A stretch of DNA of 64,000 bases from Proteiniclasticum ruminis (GTDB lineage: Bacteria; Bacillota; Clostridia; Clostridiales; Clostridiaceae): positions 8,512 through 72,511 of the forward strand of contig NZ_FOVK01000002.1 in NCBI RefSeq assembly GCF_900115135.1, read 5' to 3'. Below are positions 40,764 through 49,321 of this stretch, in pieces. Each line of letters starts with the position of its first letter. Within the stretch, counting starts at the first letter, position 1. Position numbers and translations under genes: made by a program. The notes under the pieces are model-generated. The model was not told where the DNA came from, ran no database searches, and worked only from the letters and a program-made list of their open reading frames with translations.

Positions 40764-40964
40764 TTAGAACCAAGTACCATCGTTCAATGAGTAATGGTAC
40801 CAATCACCATTTTTGAATCGAACACAGAGCATATTATCCTTTTTGAATACTTCTTTAAGCTGGTACTCAGGTTTTTCTGAACCAAATGCTGACATTTGAT
40901 GACTGTGAATTTCTTTAACCCTTTCTTGTGTTTGGATGGATAGTTTTTCAAAGTTTTTTATCAT
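40764..40964 (-). CDS. Small hypothetical protein (KTSC-like)
   Basis: 66 aa, starting MIKNFEKLSIQTQERVKEIH and ending NGDWYHYSLNDGTWF. The beta-hairpin with W-Y-H-Y and the final GTWF resemble short KTSC-type domains. TGGAGGAAAAC precedes the ATG on the minus strand. Divergent from the lipoprotein gene. Function unknown. Confidence 0.6.
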   Translation of the reverse strand: MIKNFEKLSIQTQERVKEIHSHQMSAFGSEKPEYQLKEVFKKDNMLCVRFKNGDWYHYSLNDGTWF

Positions 40965-41045
40965 TGTTTTCCTCCAATCAAAATACTTATTATTCTTGAT
41001 TAATCTGCTATACTAAAGATACTAATATTAGGGGGTAATCACGCA

Positions 41046-41561
41046 ATGAGAAAAATCGCTATACTATTGCTTTTATTGGCACTGACAGGCTGTGCATATC
41101 CGCAAGACCAGGCGCCGAAGCCCATGGAACCAAACCCAGTACCGCAAGGTAACTCAGGAATTAAAGTAGAGCAGCCGGAAGAACCGGAACCGGAAGAATC
41201 TGAAGAAATCCCTATTTACCTGGAGGATCTACCCATTATTTTATCCATCCGGGAACCTAACTCCATAGGTACGGTATATCTGGATGCGACTTATATAAAC
41301 AAATCAGAATATCCTATTACCAGGTACTTCATGACGATCCTGTTAAAAGATAAAAATGAAAAGACCTATCTAAGCTCTCATGATACGGTTCTACCTGGAG
41401 AAACTTCTCCAAACTTTGATAGCTTCGGACCTCAAACCATGGACATAAATGATGTGGAAAAATTAACCTTGGAAATCACAGCCAAGACCGAGAACAATAA
41501 AGAACTATATATCGAGTATGACTACAAGCTCGGATGGGCAGAATGGTATTACGCAGATTAG
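41046..41561 (+). CDS. Lipoprotein of unknown function
   Basis: 171 aa. Type II signal peptide (MRKIAILLLLLALTGC) with lipobox LTGC, an acidic Pro/Glu-rich linker, and a beta-sandwich domain of the FxLYD/DUF4352 type (TVYLDATYINKSEYPITRYFMTI). Last gene before the right attachment repeat. Surface lipoproteins at this place in prophages often block superinfection, but that is inference here. TAGGGGGTAATC precedes the ATG. Confidence 0.72.
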   Translation: MRKIAILLLLLALTGCAYPQDQAPKPMEPNPVPQGNSGIKVEQPEEPEPEESEEIPIYLEDLPIILSIREPNSIGTVYLDATYINKSEYPITRYFMTILLKDKNEKTYLSSHDTVLPGETSPNFDSFGPQTMDINDVEKLTLEITAKTENNKELYIEYDYKLGWAEWYYAD

Positions 41562-41568
41562 GGATTTT

Positions 41569-41598
41569 AACCCCGCATATTTCAGCGGGGTTTTTTAT
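41569..41598 (+). terminator. Terminator after the lipoprotein gene
   Basis: AACCCCGC, an 8-base loop and GCGGGGTT followed by a T-rich run. It isolates the prophage from the chromosomal genes beyond. Confidence 0.88.
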
Positions 41599-41600
41599 TT

Positions 41601-41620
41601 TTGTCAAATGATTTGTCAAA
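41601..41620. promoter_or_regulatory. Candidate integrase arm-type sites, right
   Basis: TTGTCAAAT at 41601 and TTGTCAAAT at 41613, 12 bp apart, mirror the pair at 139/151. They lie 39 bp inside the right attachment repeat. A third partial copy (ATTGTC) follows at 41625. Confidence 0.55.
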
Positions 41621-41658
41621 TAATATTGTCTTACTTTATCTGTAGATGCATTTTACGT

Positions 41659-41753
41659 TTTTATAACAATCGAGGCATATCAACGGTTTGACATAAATTG
41701 AAATAAATTGTCTGTGCTTGTCAAAGGCTATAAATTAAAACCATGTTAAAAAA
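41659..41753. repeat. attR: Prophage attachment repeat, chromosomal side (attR)
   Basis: Perfect 95-bp copy of 1-95. Identity stops after the poly-A run, where the left copy goes on to TG and this copy to CC. It marks the end of the prophage, and the following 194 bp up to hutU are host sequence. Confidence 0.9.
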
Positions 41754-41877
41754 ACCAGTTGATTTTATGAATCCATTATTTTTCGCTCAGTTCTTTCATG
41801 CAGTACGGACAATTGTTTTCCCGAGAGAAAATCCCCGGATTTCCCTAAAAAGCTTCTGAAAACTTCACTTTGAGGTG

Positions 41878-41906
41878 TTTAAAGTTTAAAGGTTTCGGGC
41901 TAAAAT
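41878..41906 (+). promoter_or_regulatory. Candidate hut operon promoter
   Basis: TTTAAA, a 17-bp spacer and TAAAAT lie 42 bp before the hutU start. The perfect palindrome AAAACGTTTT at 41921-41930 lies just past the expected transcription start and could be an operator for a local or catabolite regulator. Confidence 0.45.
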
Positions 41907-41947
41907 GTAGGTATGCATAGAAAACGTTTTAATGGAGGGAAGTTTTG

Positions 41948-43957
41948 ATGATGGAAATACAAGGAGAACTGTCCATGGGTGTGGTTTTACAGGGACCGCT
42001 GCCTAAGAAGCCGGAGTTTCTGCCGGGAATCCGAAGAGCACCGAACCGTGGATACACCCTTTCTAAGAAAGAAACGAAGGTAGCGCTGATGAATGCCCTG
42101 CGGTATGTGCCGGAAGAGCATCATGAAGTCATGGCCCAGGAATTTTATGAGGAGCTGAAGACCTACGGAAGAATCTATGGCTACCGGTACCGTCCAGAAG
42201 GGAGAATCTACGGAAAACCTCTTGAGGACTATGAAGGACGCTGCACAGAAGGGAAAGCCATTCAGGTCATGATGGACAACAATCTGGATTTTGAGGTGGC
42301 TCTTTATCCTTATGAGCTGGTCACCTATGGAGAGACCGGTCAGGTCTGCCAGAACTGGATGCAGTACAGGCTCATCAAAAGCTATCTGGAAGTGCTGGAA
42401 AGCGATGAGACCCTGGTTCTGGAGTCCGGCCATCCTTTGGGCATATTCAAAAGTCACGCCATGGCGCCAAGACTTATCATCACCAATGCCATGATGGTGG
42501 GCATGTTTGACACCCAGGAACATTGGCACTATGCTATGCAGATGGGTGTAGCAAACTATGGACAGATGACCGCTGGAGGCATGATGTATATCGGACCTCA
42601 AGGCATCGTTCATGGTACCTTCAACACCATTTTGAACGCCGGACGTATGAAACTCGGGCTGAAGGGTGAGGAGAATCTGGAAGGATACCTCTTTGTGTCT
42701 TCAGGCCTTGGAGGCATGAGCGGCGCTCAGCCCAAGGCAGCAGATATTGCAGGGGCTGTGTCTATTGTAGCAGAGGTGGATGCTTCGAGAATCAAGACCA
42801 GAACAGATCAGGGCTGGGTGAAAGAAGTGGCAGAGACCCCCAAGGAAGCTTTCCGCATGGCCGAAGAAGCCATGGAGAAAAAAGAGGCGCTGTCCATCGC
42901 ATTTCATGGCAATATTGTGGACCTTTTGTCTTATGCTGTGGAGCATCATAAAACCATTCATCTTCTTTCGGATCAGACCAGCTGTCATGCACCTTATGAT
43001 GGAGGATACTGTCCAGAAGGCATCAGCTTTGAAGAAAGAACTCACCTGCTGGAGACTGACAGAGCTCTTTTTAGAAAGAAAGTGGACGAGACGCTTCTGC
43101 ACCATTATGAGCTCATCCAAAAGCTCTCAGAAAGAGGCACCTACTTCTTTGATTATGGGAACTCTTTCATGAAAGCGGTCTACGATGCGGGAGCAAAAGA
43201 CATCGCAAAGAATGGCACCGATGAGAAAGATGGATTCATCTTCCCGTCCTACGTGGAGGACATTATGGGTCCAGAACTCTTTGACTATGGATACGGACCC
43301 TTCAGATGGGTTTGCCTCTCCGGGAAAGAAGAGGATCTGAAGGCTACGGATGCCTGTGCCATGAGCTGCATCGACAAAAATCGAAGAGCACAGGATCTGG
43401 ACAACTACAACTGGATCCGGGATGCGGAGAAAAATCAGCTGGTGGTGGGCACCAAAGCCAGAATCCTCTATCAGGATGCGGAAGGAAGACTGAAAATTGC
43501 TCTGGCCTTCAACCAGATGGTCCGGGAGAAGAAAGTCGGTCCCATCATGCTGGGCAGAGACCATCATGATGTTTCTGGCACCGATTCCCCCTTCAGAGAA
43601 ACCGCCAACATCAAGGACGGCAGCAATATCATGGCAGATATGGCTGTGCAGTGCTTTGCTGGAAATGCTGCAAGAGGCATGACCATGGTGGCCCTTCATA
43701 ACGGTGGCGGTGTTGGTATTGGAAAGTCCATCAACGGTGGTTTTGGCATGGTGCTGGATGGCAGCGAAAGAGTGGACGAGATTTTAAAGACGGCTATGCT
43801 GTGGGATGTTATGGGTGGCGTTGCCAGAAGATCCTGGGCGAGAAACCCCCATGCCATGGAAACCAGTATCCGGTTCAATGAGGAAGAAAAAGGAAAAATT
43901 ACCATACCAAGAATTCCGGAAGAGGAACTTCTTGAAAAACTGCTGGAGGAGAAGTAA
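41948..43957 (+). CDS. hutU: Urocanate hydratase
   Basis: Converts urocanate to imidazolone-5-propionate in histidine breakdown; cytoplasmic, NAD-dependent. 669 aa, the longer form found in many anaerobic Bacillota. The NAD-binding glycine-rich segment SSGLGGMSGAQPKAADIAG and the QTSCHAPYDGGYCPEG region are visible. GGAGGGAAGTTTTG places the start at ATG 41948 (the TTG at 41945 and ATG at 41951 are alternatives). First gene of the hut operon, contiguous with the next ATG. Confidence 0.97.
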   Translation: MMEIQGELSMGVVLQGPLPKKPEFLPGIRRAPNRGYTLSKKETKVALMNALRYVPEEHHEVMAQEFYEELKTYGRIYGYRYRPEGRIYGKPLEDYEGRCTEGKAIQVMMDNNLDFEVALYPYELVTYGETGQVCQNWMQYRLIKSYLEVLESDETLVLESGHPLGIFKSHAMAPRLIITNAMMVGMFDTQEHWHYAMQMGVANYGQMTAGGMMYIGPQGIVHGTFNTILNAGRMKLGLKGEENLEGYLFVSSGLGGMSGAQPKAADIAGAVSIVAEVDASRIKTRTDQGWVKEVAETPKEAFRMAEEAMEKKEALSIAFHGNIVDLLSYAVEHHKTIHLLSDQTSCHAPYDGGYCPEGISFEERTHLLETDRALFRKKVDETLLHHYELIQKLSERGTYFFDYGNSFMKAVYDAGAKDIAKNGTDEKDGFIFPSYVEDIMGPELFDYGYGPFRWVCLSGKEEDLKATDACAMSCIDKNRRAQDLDNYNWIRDAEKNQLVVGTKARILYQDAEGRLKIALAFNQMVREKKVGPIMLGRDHHDVSGTDSPFRETANIKDGSNIMADMAVQCFAGNAARGMTMVALHNGGGVGIGKSINGGFGMVLDGSERVDEILKTAMLWDVMGGVARRSWARNPHAMETSIRFNEEEKGKITIPRIPEEELLEKLLEEK

Positions 43958-44851
43958 ATGGAAAGAATCGTAGAATGTGTGCCTAATTTCAGTGAGGGAA
44001 GAAGACCTGAAGTCATCGAGAAAATCATCGACAGCTTCAGAGGAAAAGACGGAGTGAAGCTTCTTGACTATTCCAGTGACAAAGACCACAACCGTACCGT
44101 GGTGACCCTGGTGGGAGAACCAGAGAAAGTGAAAGAAGCGGTGATCCAGGCTGTAAAAGTGGCAGTGGATGAGATTGATCTTCGAAACCATATGGGAGAG
44201 CATCCAAGAATGGGTGCCTGTGATGTGATTCCATTCATACCCATCAAGAACTATTCCATTGAGGAGGCTGTGGCCCTTTCCAAAGAAGTAGGAGAAGCCA
44301 TTGGCAGCCTTGGAATACCTGTATTTCTCTATGAGCGGAGCGCCACTGCAGCCCACAGAGAAAATCTTGCTGCCATCCGGAAAGGACAGTTCGAAGGTAT
44401 GGCGGAGAAAATGAAGGAAGACAAGTGGTACAGCGATTTTGGACCAGGGGTGCCACACGAGTCTTTTGGTACAGTGGCCGTAGGAGCGAGAATGCCTCTG
44501 GTGGCGTTCAACGTGAATCTCAACACACCGGATGTAGCCATCGCAGATGCCATTGCCAAGAAGGTCCGTCATATCGGAGGAGGCCTCCGGTATGTGAAAG
44601 GCATGGGCGTATACCTGAAAGACAGAAATATTGCACAGGTGTCCATGAACCTTACGGACTATACCAAGACCTCCATTTACAGAGCTCTCGAAACCGTACG
44701 TTTTGAAGCCAAACGCTATGGGGTCAGCGTTGTGGGGACAGAGATCATCGGTCTTGTGCCTCAGCAGGCCCTCATTGATTCGGTAGAGTATTATATGGGC
44801 ATTGAGAACTTCTCCAGTGCTCAGATCCTGGAAAACAAGCTGTCTGAATAA
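43958..44851 (+). CDS. Glutamate formimidoyltransferase
   Basis: Transfers the formimino group from N-formimino-L-glutamate to tetrahydrofolate, releasing glutamate. 297 aa, corresponding to the N-terminal transferase part of animal FTCD, without the cyclodeaminase. Motifs: VECVPNFSEGRRPEV, DHNRTVVTLVG, HPRMGACDVIPFIP. Starts directly after the hutU stop; GGAGGAG lies within the hutU end. Makes the pathway hydrolase-independent and folate-linked. Confidence 0.95.
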   Translation: MERIVECVPNFSEGRRPEVIEKIIDSFRGKDGVKLLDYSSDKDHNRTVVTLVGEPEKVKEAVIQAVKVAVDEIDLRNHMGEHPRMGACDVIPFIPIKNYSIEEAVALSKEVGEAIGSLGIPVFLYERSATAAHRENLAAIRKGQFEGMAEKMKEDKWYSDFGPGVPHESFGTVAVGARMPLVAFNVNLNTPDVAIADAIAKKVRHIGGGLRYVKGMGVYLKDRNIAQVSMNLTDYTKTSIYRALETVRFEAKRYGVSVVGTEIIGLVPQQALIDSVEYYMGIENFSSAQILENKLSE

Positions 44852-44861
44852 GGAGGGAGAA

Positions 44862-46103
44862 ATGGGAGAAATACTGATAAAAAACCTAGCCTCTTTGGCC
44901 ACCAACACCGGGAACAAGGGAAAAGGCGGAAAAGAGATGGGGAACATTGTGGAGCTTCTTCATCCCTGGGTGCTCATTAAAGACGGCATCATTCATAAGA
45001 TCGGAGGAGAGGAGCTTCAGGATGTGGCAAAGGATCCTGAGGTTCTGGATGGATCTGGAAAGACGCTTCTTCCTGGGTTTGTGGATCCCCACACCCATCT
45101 GGTGTTTGGCGGTACCCGTGAAGAAGAGTTCAGCATGAGGCTTCGCGGTGAAAGCTATATGGCCATTATGGAAAAAGGGGGAGGCATCAAGTACAGTGTG
45201 CGTAAAACCAGGGAAGCCTCCTTTGAGGAGCTTCTCTCTCAGGCGGACAAAACCCTGAAGAATATGGCAGAACTTGGAATCACCACTGTGGAAGCCAAGA
45301 GCGGATATGGCCTGGATAAAGAAACGGAACTGAAACAGCTGAGGGTGGTAAAAAAGCTCAGAGAAACGAGTCCCATCGAGATTGTTTCCACCTTTATGGG
45401 TGCCCATGATATTCCGTTGGAGTACCGGGGCAGAGACCGGGAGTTCCTGGATTTTCTCGCTGATGAGGTGCTTCCTGTGGTAAAAGAGGAGAACCTGGCA
45501 GAGTTTGGCGATATTTTCACTGAAAAGAATGTTTTTACGGTGGAAGATTCCAGAGAGTATCTGAAAAAAATGAGAGAAGCTGGTCTGAAGCTGAAGATCC
45601 ATGCAGATGAAATCAATGATTTAGGGGGAGCCGCACTGGCGGCGGAGCTGTCTCTTGTCAGTGCGGACCATCTGCTGAAAGCCAATGAAGAAGGGCTCCA
45701 GAAGATGAAAGAAGCGGGTGTCATTCCTGTGCTTCTGCCTCTCACCGCTTTTTCTTTGAAAGAAGAGTTTGCCAAGGCAAGGCATATGATTGAACTTGGA
45801 CTTCCTGTGGCCATGGGAACAGACTTTAACCCAGGCAGCTGCTATTCCTTCTCCGTGCCGCTGATGCTTTCCCTAGGCACCCTTTATATGGGGATGACGC
45901 CGGAAGAAGCCCTGACGGCGGTGACGCTGAACAGTGCAGCAGCTCTTGAGAGGGCAGACCGCATCGGCACCATTGAAGAAGGGAAAGAGGCGGACCTCAT
46001 CCTCATCGACGCACCTTCTTACCGTTTCCTCACCTATCACTTCGGGATGAATCTGGTGACAACCACTCTGAAAAAAGGTAAGATAGTGTATATGAAACAG
46101 TAG
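44862..46103 (+). CDS. hutI: Imidazolonepropionase
   Basis: Hydrolyses imidazolone-5-propionate to N-formimino-L-glutamate, the step between the two preceding enzymes. 413 aa amidohydrolase with metal ligands in FVDPHTHLVFGG, then IHADEIND, SADHL and MGTDFNPGS. ATG at 44862 is preceded by AGGAGGGAGAA; an upstream in-frame ATG lies inside the preceding gene without a ribosome site. Confidence 0.96.
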   Translation: MGEILIKNLASLATNTGNKGKGGKEMGNIVELLHPWVLIKDGIIHKIGGEELQDVAKDPEVLDGSGKTLLPGFVDPHTHLVFGGTREEEFSMRLRGESYMAIMEKGGGIKYSVRKTREASFEELLSQADKTLKNMAELGITTVEAKSGYGLDKETELKQLRVVKKLRETSPIEIVSTFMGAHDIPLEYRGRDREFLDFLADEVLPVVKEENLAEFGDIFTEKNVFTVEDSREYLKKMREAGLKLKIHADEINDLGGAALAAELSLVSADHLLKANEEGLQKMKEAGVIPVLLPLTAFSLKEEFAKARHMIELGLPVAMGTDFNPGSCYSFSVPLMLSLGTLYMGMTPEEALTAVTLNSAAALERADRIGTIEEGKEADLILIDAPSYRFLTYHFGMNLVTTTLKKGKIVYMKQ

Positions 46104-46122
46104 AAATCGAGGAGGAGAAAGC

Positions 46123-47034
46123 ATGACAGAATATGATCTCATCATCATCGGCGGAGGCGCTTCCGGCATGAGTGCGGCCTTAAGTGCCAGAGCAGAGGGA
46201 ATAGAAAAGATTCTCATCCTGGATCGGGAGGACTCTCTAGGCGGAATTCTTAATGAACTCATCGAAGTCGGTCATGGGTTCATCGAAGAAGGCATCACTG
46301 GGGTGGAGGTTTCTGAAGAGCTCAAAGAGAAGATTAAAAAAGAGAAGATTGAAGTAAAACTGGGGACCTTGGTTCTCGACGTGAGAAGGGACAAGCGGAT
46401 CAAATATGTGTCCGGCAGTGAAGGAGTCCAGGAAGTTCTTGGAAAATCCGTAATTTTTGCCACAGGGGCCAGAGAAAGGCCCAGAGGGGAGCTTAATATC
46501 TCCTCCAACAAGTCCGCTGGAATCATGTCTGTGGGCTCTGCTAGAAAGCTTATGGTTTATGAGGGGTATCTTCCAGGAAAACATGTGGTCATCTACAGTC
46601 AGGATGTGAACAGCCTGTATCTGGCAAAAATGCTTCTGGTGGAAGGCGCAAAGGAAATCACCATCATCGAACCTACCAAGAGTCTTAAAGAGGATTATGG
46701 ATACAAAGCCTATCTGGATGCATTTCCCAATGTCAGGATGCTCTATAACACCAAGATCATCCAAATCATAGAAAATGGACGTATTGAAGGGGTTGTCATC
46801 AAAACCATAGAGGGGCAGGAGGAGAATATCTCCTGTGACAGTCTTCTTCTTTCTGTAGGCCTGGATCCTTCCAAGAGACTGTTCAAGAAGTTCCGTCGGG
46901 GAATGGATGAGATGGGCATGTTTGTGGCCGGAAATGCAGAAGAAGTCTCCTATGATCTTCCTGTGGTTGTGGAAAAAGGAGAGCGGGCAGGAAAATCTGC
47001 CGCAGCCTATTTGATAAAACTGAATGAAGCATAA
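46123..47034 (+). CDS. FAD-dependent pyridine nucleotide oxidoreductase
   Basis: 303 aa with an N-terminal FAD Rossmann motif (IIIGGGASGMSAALSA), an ATGARERP segment, an NAD(P)-binding second Rossmann (HVVIYSQDVNSLYLAKML, atypical), and the C-terminal FAD loop (GMFVAGNAE). Resembles the flavoprotein subunits paired with glycerol-3-phosphate or proline/sarcosine-type dehydrogenases. Last gene of the hut operon, 19 bp after hutI, so it may serve amino-acid fermentation; the substrate is unknown. Confidence 0.85.
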   Translation: MTEYDLIIIGGGASGMSAALSARAEGIEKILILDREDSLGGILNELIEVGHGFIEEGITGVEVSEELKEKIKKEKIEVKLGTLVLDVRRDKRIKYVSGSEGVQEVLGKSVIFATGARERPRGELNISSNKSAGIMSVGSARKLMVYEGYLPGKHVVIYSQDVNSLYLAKMLLVEGAKEITIIEPTKSLKEDYGYKAYLDAFPNVRMLYNTKIIQIIENGRIEGVVIKTIEGQEENISCDSLLLSVGLDPSKRLFKKFRRGMDEMGMFVAGNAEEVSYDLPVVVEKGERAGKSAAAYLIKLNEA

Positions 47035-47077
47035 AACATAAAAGAAGTTCCAGGTTTTCTGGAACTTCTTTTATGTT
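47035..47077. terminator. Bidirectional terminator between hut operon and leftward genes
   Basis: A perfect 19-bp inverted repeat (AACATAAAAGAAGTTCCAG and its complement) with a 5-base loop. A-rich and T-rich edges on both sides suit termination of both convergent transcripts. Confidence 0.9.
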
Positions 47078-47553
47078 TTGCTGTTTCCTTTTGTGAGCTT
47101 TCTTTGGACTTCTTCACTGAGGAGCTCCATAGTGGAGGGGTGATTGTATTTATAAAGGCGAAGGTACTCATATTCTTTATGTGAAAGAAGGTTTTCACCA
47201 TATAGGGTATCTAGATACGGCACATCAAACCGGTGACTTAAGACCTCTGCCAGAAGCTTCCGTTCACTTCCATGCTGATAATAGACCTGAAGAGCAAAGG
47301 GAGAGGCATCAAAGCTCTGTTTTTTCACATACTCCACGGTCATATGTTCTTTGAGATCAGGGTCTTTTCCATAGGTAGGATTCGGAATGGGCACATAGTA
47401 GACAATGCGCTCCACACGAAAGGGCATGGAGGCAATGGAAAACTCTGCCTCTTCCGGCAGCATGTTTCGCTCGATGGCGCCATCTCTCTTGAAAATCGGC
47501 ACTTTATAGATGAGGACGAGAAACAGAAGAAAGGACAAGGCTGTGGTAAGCAT
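47071..47553 (-). CDS. Small membrane-anchored protein downstream of the GGDEF gene
   Basis: 160 aa: one N-terminal membrane helix (LTTALSFLLFLVLIYKVPIF) and an extracytoplasmic or cytoplasmic alpha/beta part with IVYYVPIPNPTYGKDPD. ATG at 47553 overlaps the GGDEF stop (TGATG) with GGGAGGTGG just upstream, indicating coupled translation. No family recognised; the pairing suggests a signalling partner. Confidence 0.65.
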   Translation of the reverse strand: MLTTALSFLLFLVLIYKVPIFKRDGAIERNMLPEEAEFSIASMPFRVERIVYYVPIPNPTYGKDPDLKEHMTVEYVKKQSFDASPFALQVYYQHGSERKLLAEVLSHRFDVPYLDTLYGENLLSHKEYEYLRLYKYNHPSTMELLSEEVQRKLTKGNSKT

Positions 47554-49127
47554 CAGACCACCTCCCAATGAATGGTGTTTTTTCCGGATTCTTTTGCAGA
47601 CTTCAGTTTTCTGTCGGCCAGAATGAACAGTTCCTTTTCACAGGTGGTGTCTTCCGGATAGGCTGCGAGGCCAATGGAGAGGGTCAGTGGATGGTCCACT
47701 TTATGCAGGGCCATGGAAAGAATGGAGTCCTGGATTGTCTTTGCTACATCCAAGGCTTTCTCCCGGGTTCTTCCCGGCAGGATGATCGTAAACTCATCCC
47801 CTCCATATCGGAAGGCTTCTCCCTCAAACCTCACAGCATTTTTAAGGCTTCTGCCCACCTCTTGCAAGACCTGGTCCCCCGTGGCATGTCCATAAAGCTC
47901 ATTGAAACTCTTAAAGTCATCCACATCGATGACCATGAGAATAAAAGAGATTCCGGATTCCATATACCGCGCTATGGTATCTTTATAGTGTCTGTGGTTA
48001 TAGACACTGGTGAGCTCATCTGTAATGGCCAAGGTTCTGATTTTGTCATAAAGCCTGATGTTTTCAAAAGCCAGGGCTGCCTGACCGGAAAAGGTGATGA
48101 GCGCATCCAGATCCTCATCCTGGATGGGTTTCTGGTTGAAGCAGTTATCCACAAGATAAACGCCTACCACCTGATCCTTGGAAATCATCGGCACCACCGC
48201 ATAATTCTCAAAACTGAGTTTTTCAAGGATGGGGCCGAAGTCTTCCGGATTTCCCTGCCGGATGAGAAGCGGTGTTTTTTCACGCACGCAACGGATGAGA
48301 GGATTGAACTCATTTTCTGAGAAGGGCAGAGAGACCTTACTGACCACTTCCAGGAGCGTTTCGTCCTTTTCCTCAGGACTGTCCAGAACTTCGTGGAGAT
48401 TGGACTGCTTGATGACCACATCTCCCCAGATTCTGTAGGCTTCTTTCCGGCTGGAAGGTCCAATGGCGTACTCTCCCACCAGTGTATCCTCTTCCACAAG
48501 AAAAAGCAGACCTCTGTTGAATCCTAGTCCATATCCTGCAGTGATGGCTGTGAGCACAATCGTATCCAGCTTTTTCAGATCCTTGACACTCTGCATGGAG
48601 GTGGTGATGTCTCGTAAAAGAGTCATTTCGTTGATCTTTGCATGAAGCTTCTGCAGCCACTCCTCATTATTTTTCACCACCTGATGATGGATTCTGGAAA
48701 AATAAAGAAGCGAAACCAGGGCACATCCGAGGATGATCATGGTTCCCAGATACACTTCCTCCGAGAGACCAAAGATCTGATGGTGATAGGAAAGTGCCGC
48801 TCCAGTGAGAAGGTAGAGGATCACACCACCGTAGATGCCATGCCCCAGGATGGACAGCGTCAGTGGGAAAAGGAAAAGAAGCGGTGCAAGAGGAGAGGTG
48901 TTCGAGAGAACCAGCAGTGCATAAAGCACAAGGGAAAATGAACCAGCGACCACTGCCAGTCTATGGAATTTCGGCCGATAGCTTCTGATATAGTTCACAG
49001 TAAGACCCAATGCTGAGGCTAGGAGAAGAATGGATCCTTCCTCCCGGAGGTTCAGGCCTTCCTGAAGATAAAGAAGGTACAAGATGAACCCAGTAAAAAT
49101 GACATATAGAACAGGGCGATTCTTCAA
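47553..49127 (-). CDS. Membrane diguanylate cyclase (GAF-GGDEF)
   Basis: 524 aa; makes cyclic di-GMP. Residues about 5-125 hold several membrane helices, about 150-345 are GAF-like sensory (LDTIVLTAITAGYGLGFNRG, then AVVPMISKDQVVGVYLVDN), and about 360-520 are the GGDEF domain with intact active site RYGGDEFTIILPGR. The inhibitory RxxD five residues before GGDEF is absent (RFEG instead), so product feedback may be weak. The 160-aa gene follows with overlap. Confidence 0.92.
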   Translation of the reverse strand: MKNRPVLYVIFTGFILYLLYLQEGLNLREEGSILLLASALGLTVNYIRSYRPKFHRLAVVAGSFSLVLYALLVLSNTSPLAPLLFLFPLTLSILGHGIYGGVILYLLTGAALSYHHQIFGLSEEVYLGTMIILGCALVSLLYFSRIHHQVVKNNEEWLQKLHAKINEMTLLRDITTSMQSVKDLKKLDTIVLTAITAGYGLGFNRGLLFLVEEDTLVGEYAIGPSSRKEAYRIWGDVVIKQSNLHEVLDSPEEKDETLLEVVSKVSLPFSENEFNPLIRCVREKTPLLIRQGNPEDFGPILEKLSFENYAVVPMISKDQVVGVYLVDNCFNQKPIQDEDLDALITFSGQAALAFENIRLYDKIRTLAITDELTSVYNHRHYKDTIARYMESGISFILMVIDVDDFKSFNELYGHATGDQVLQEVGRSLKNAVRFEGEAFRYGGDEFTIILPGRTREKALDVAKTIQDSILSMALHKVDHPLTLSIGLAAYPEDTTCEKELFILADRKLKSAKESGKNTIHWEVV

Positions 49128-49282
49128 GATTCTATCCCTCCTGTAATACTTGATTTTCTTGACAAACTAGGGTCATTGTATCATTTTGGACTGTAGAAAT
49201 CCATAGAAAGGTTAAAGGTTTTCAGTCCTGCTTCTTTTTTCAAAATATACAGATGAAGTTTGAATGAAAGTTGATGAATTCA

Positions 49283-49315
49283 GAAAAAAAGAACATCCGA
49301 AAGTTCAGATGTTCT
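49283..49315 (-). terminator. Terminator after the CapA-like gene
   Basis: On the minus strand AGAACATC, a 10-base loop and GATGTTCT run into a T tract. It ends the leftward CapA-like gene. Confidence 0.75.
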
Positions 49316-49321
49316 GTGGTG

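Noticed and set aside
41921-41930. AAAACGTTTT considered as a CcpA cre site
   Set aside because: It is a palindrome with a central CG, but the flanks do not fit the usual TG/CA edges, so I only call it a candidate operator.
43784-44947. 387-aa open frame antisense to hutU and the formimidoyltransferase gene
   Set aside because: Both sense genes are clearly real enzymes; the antisense frame is open because of codon bias and has no family features.
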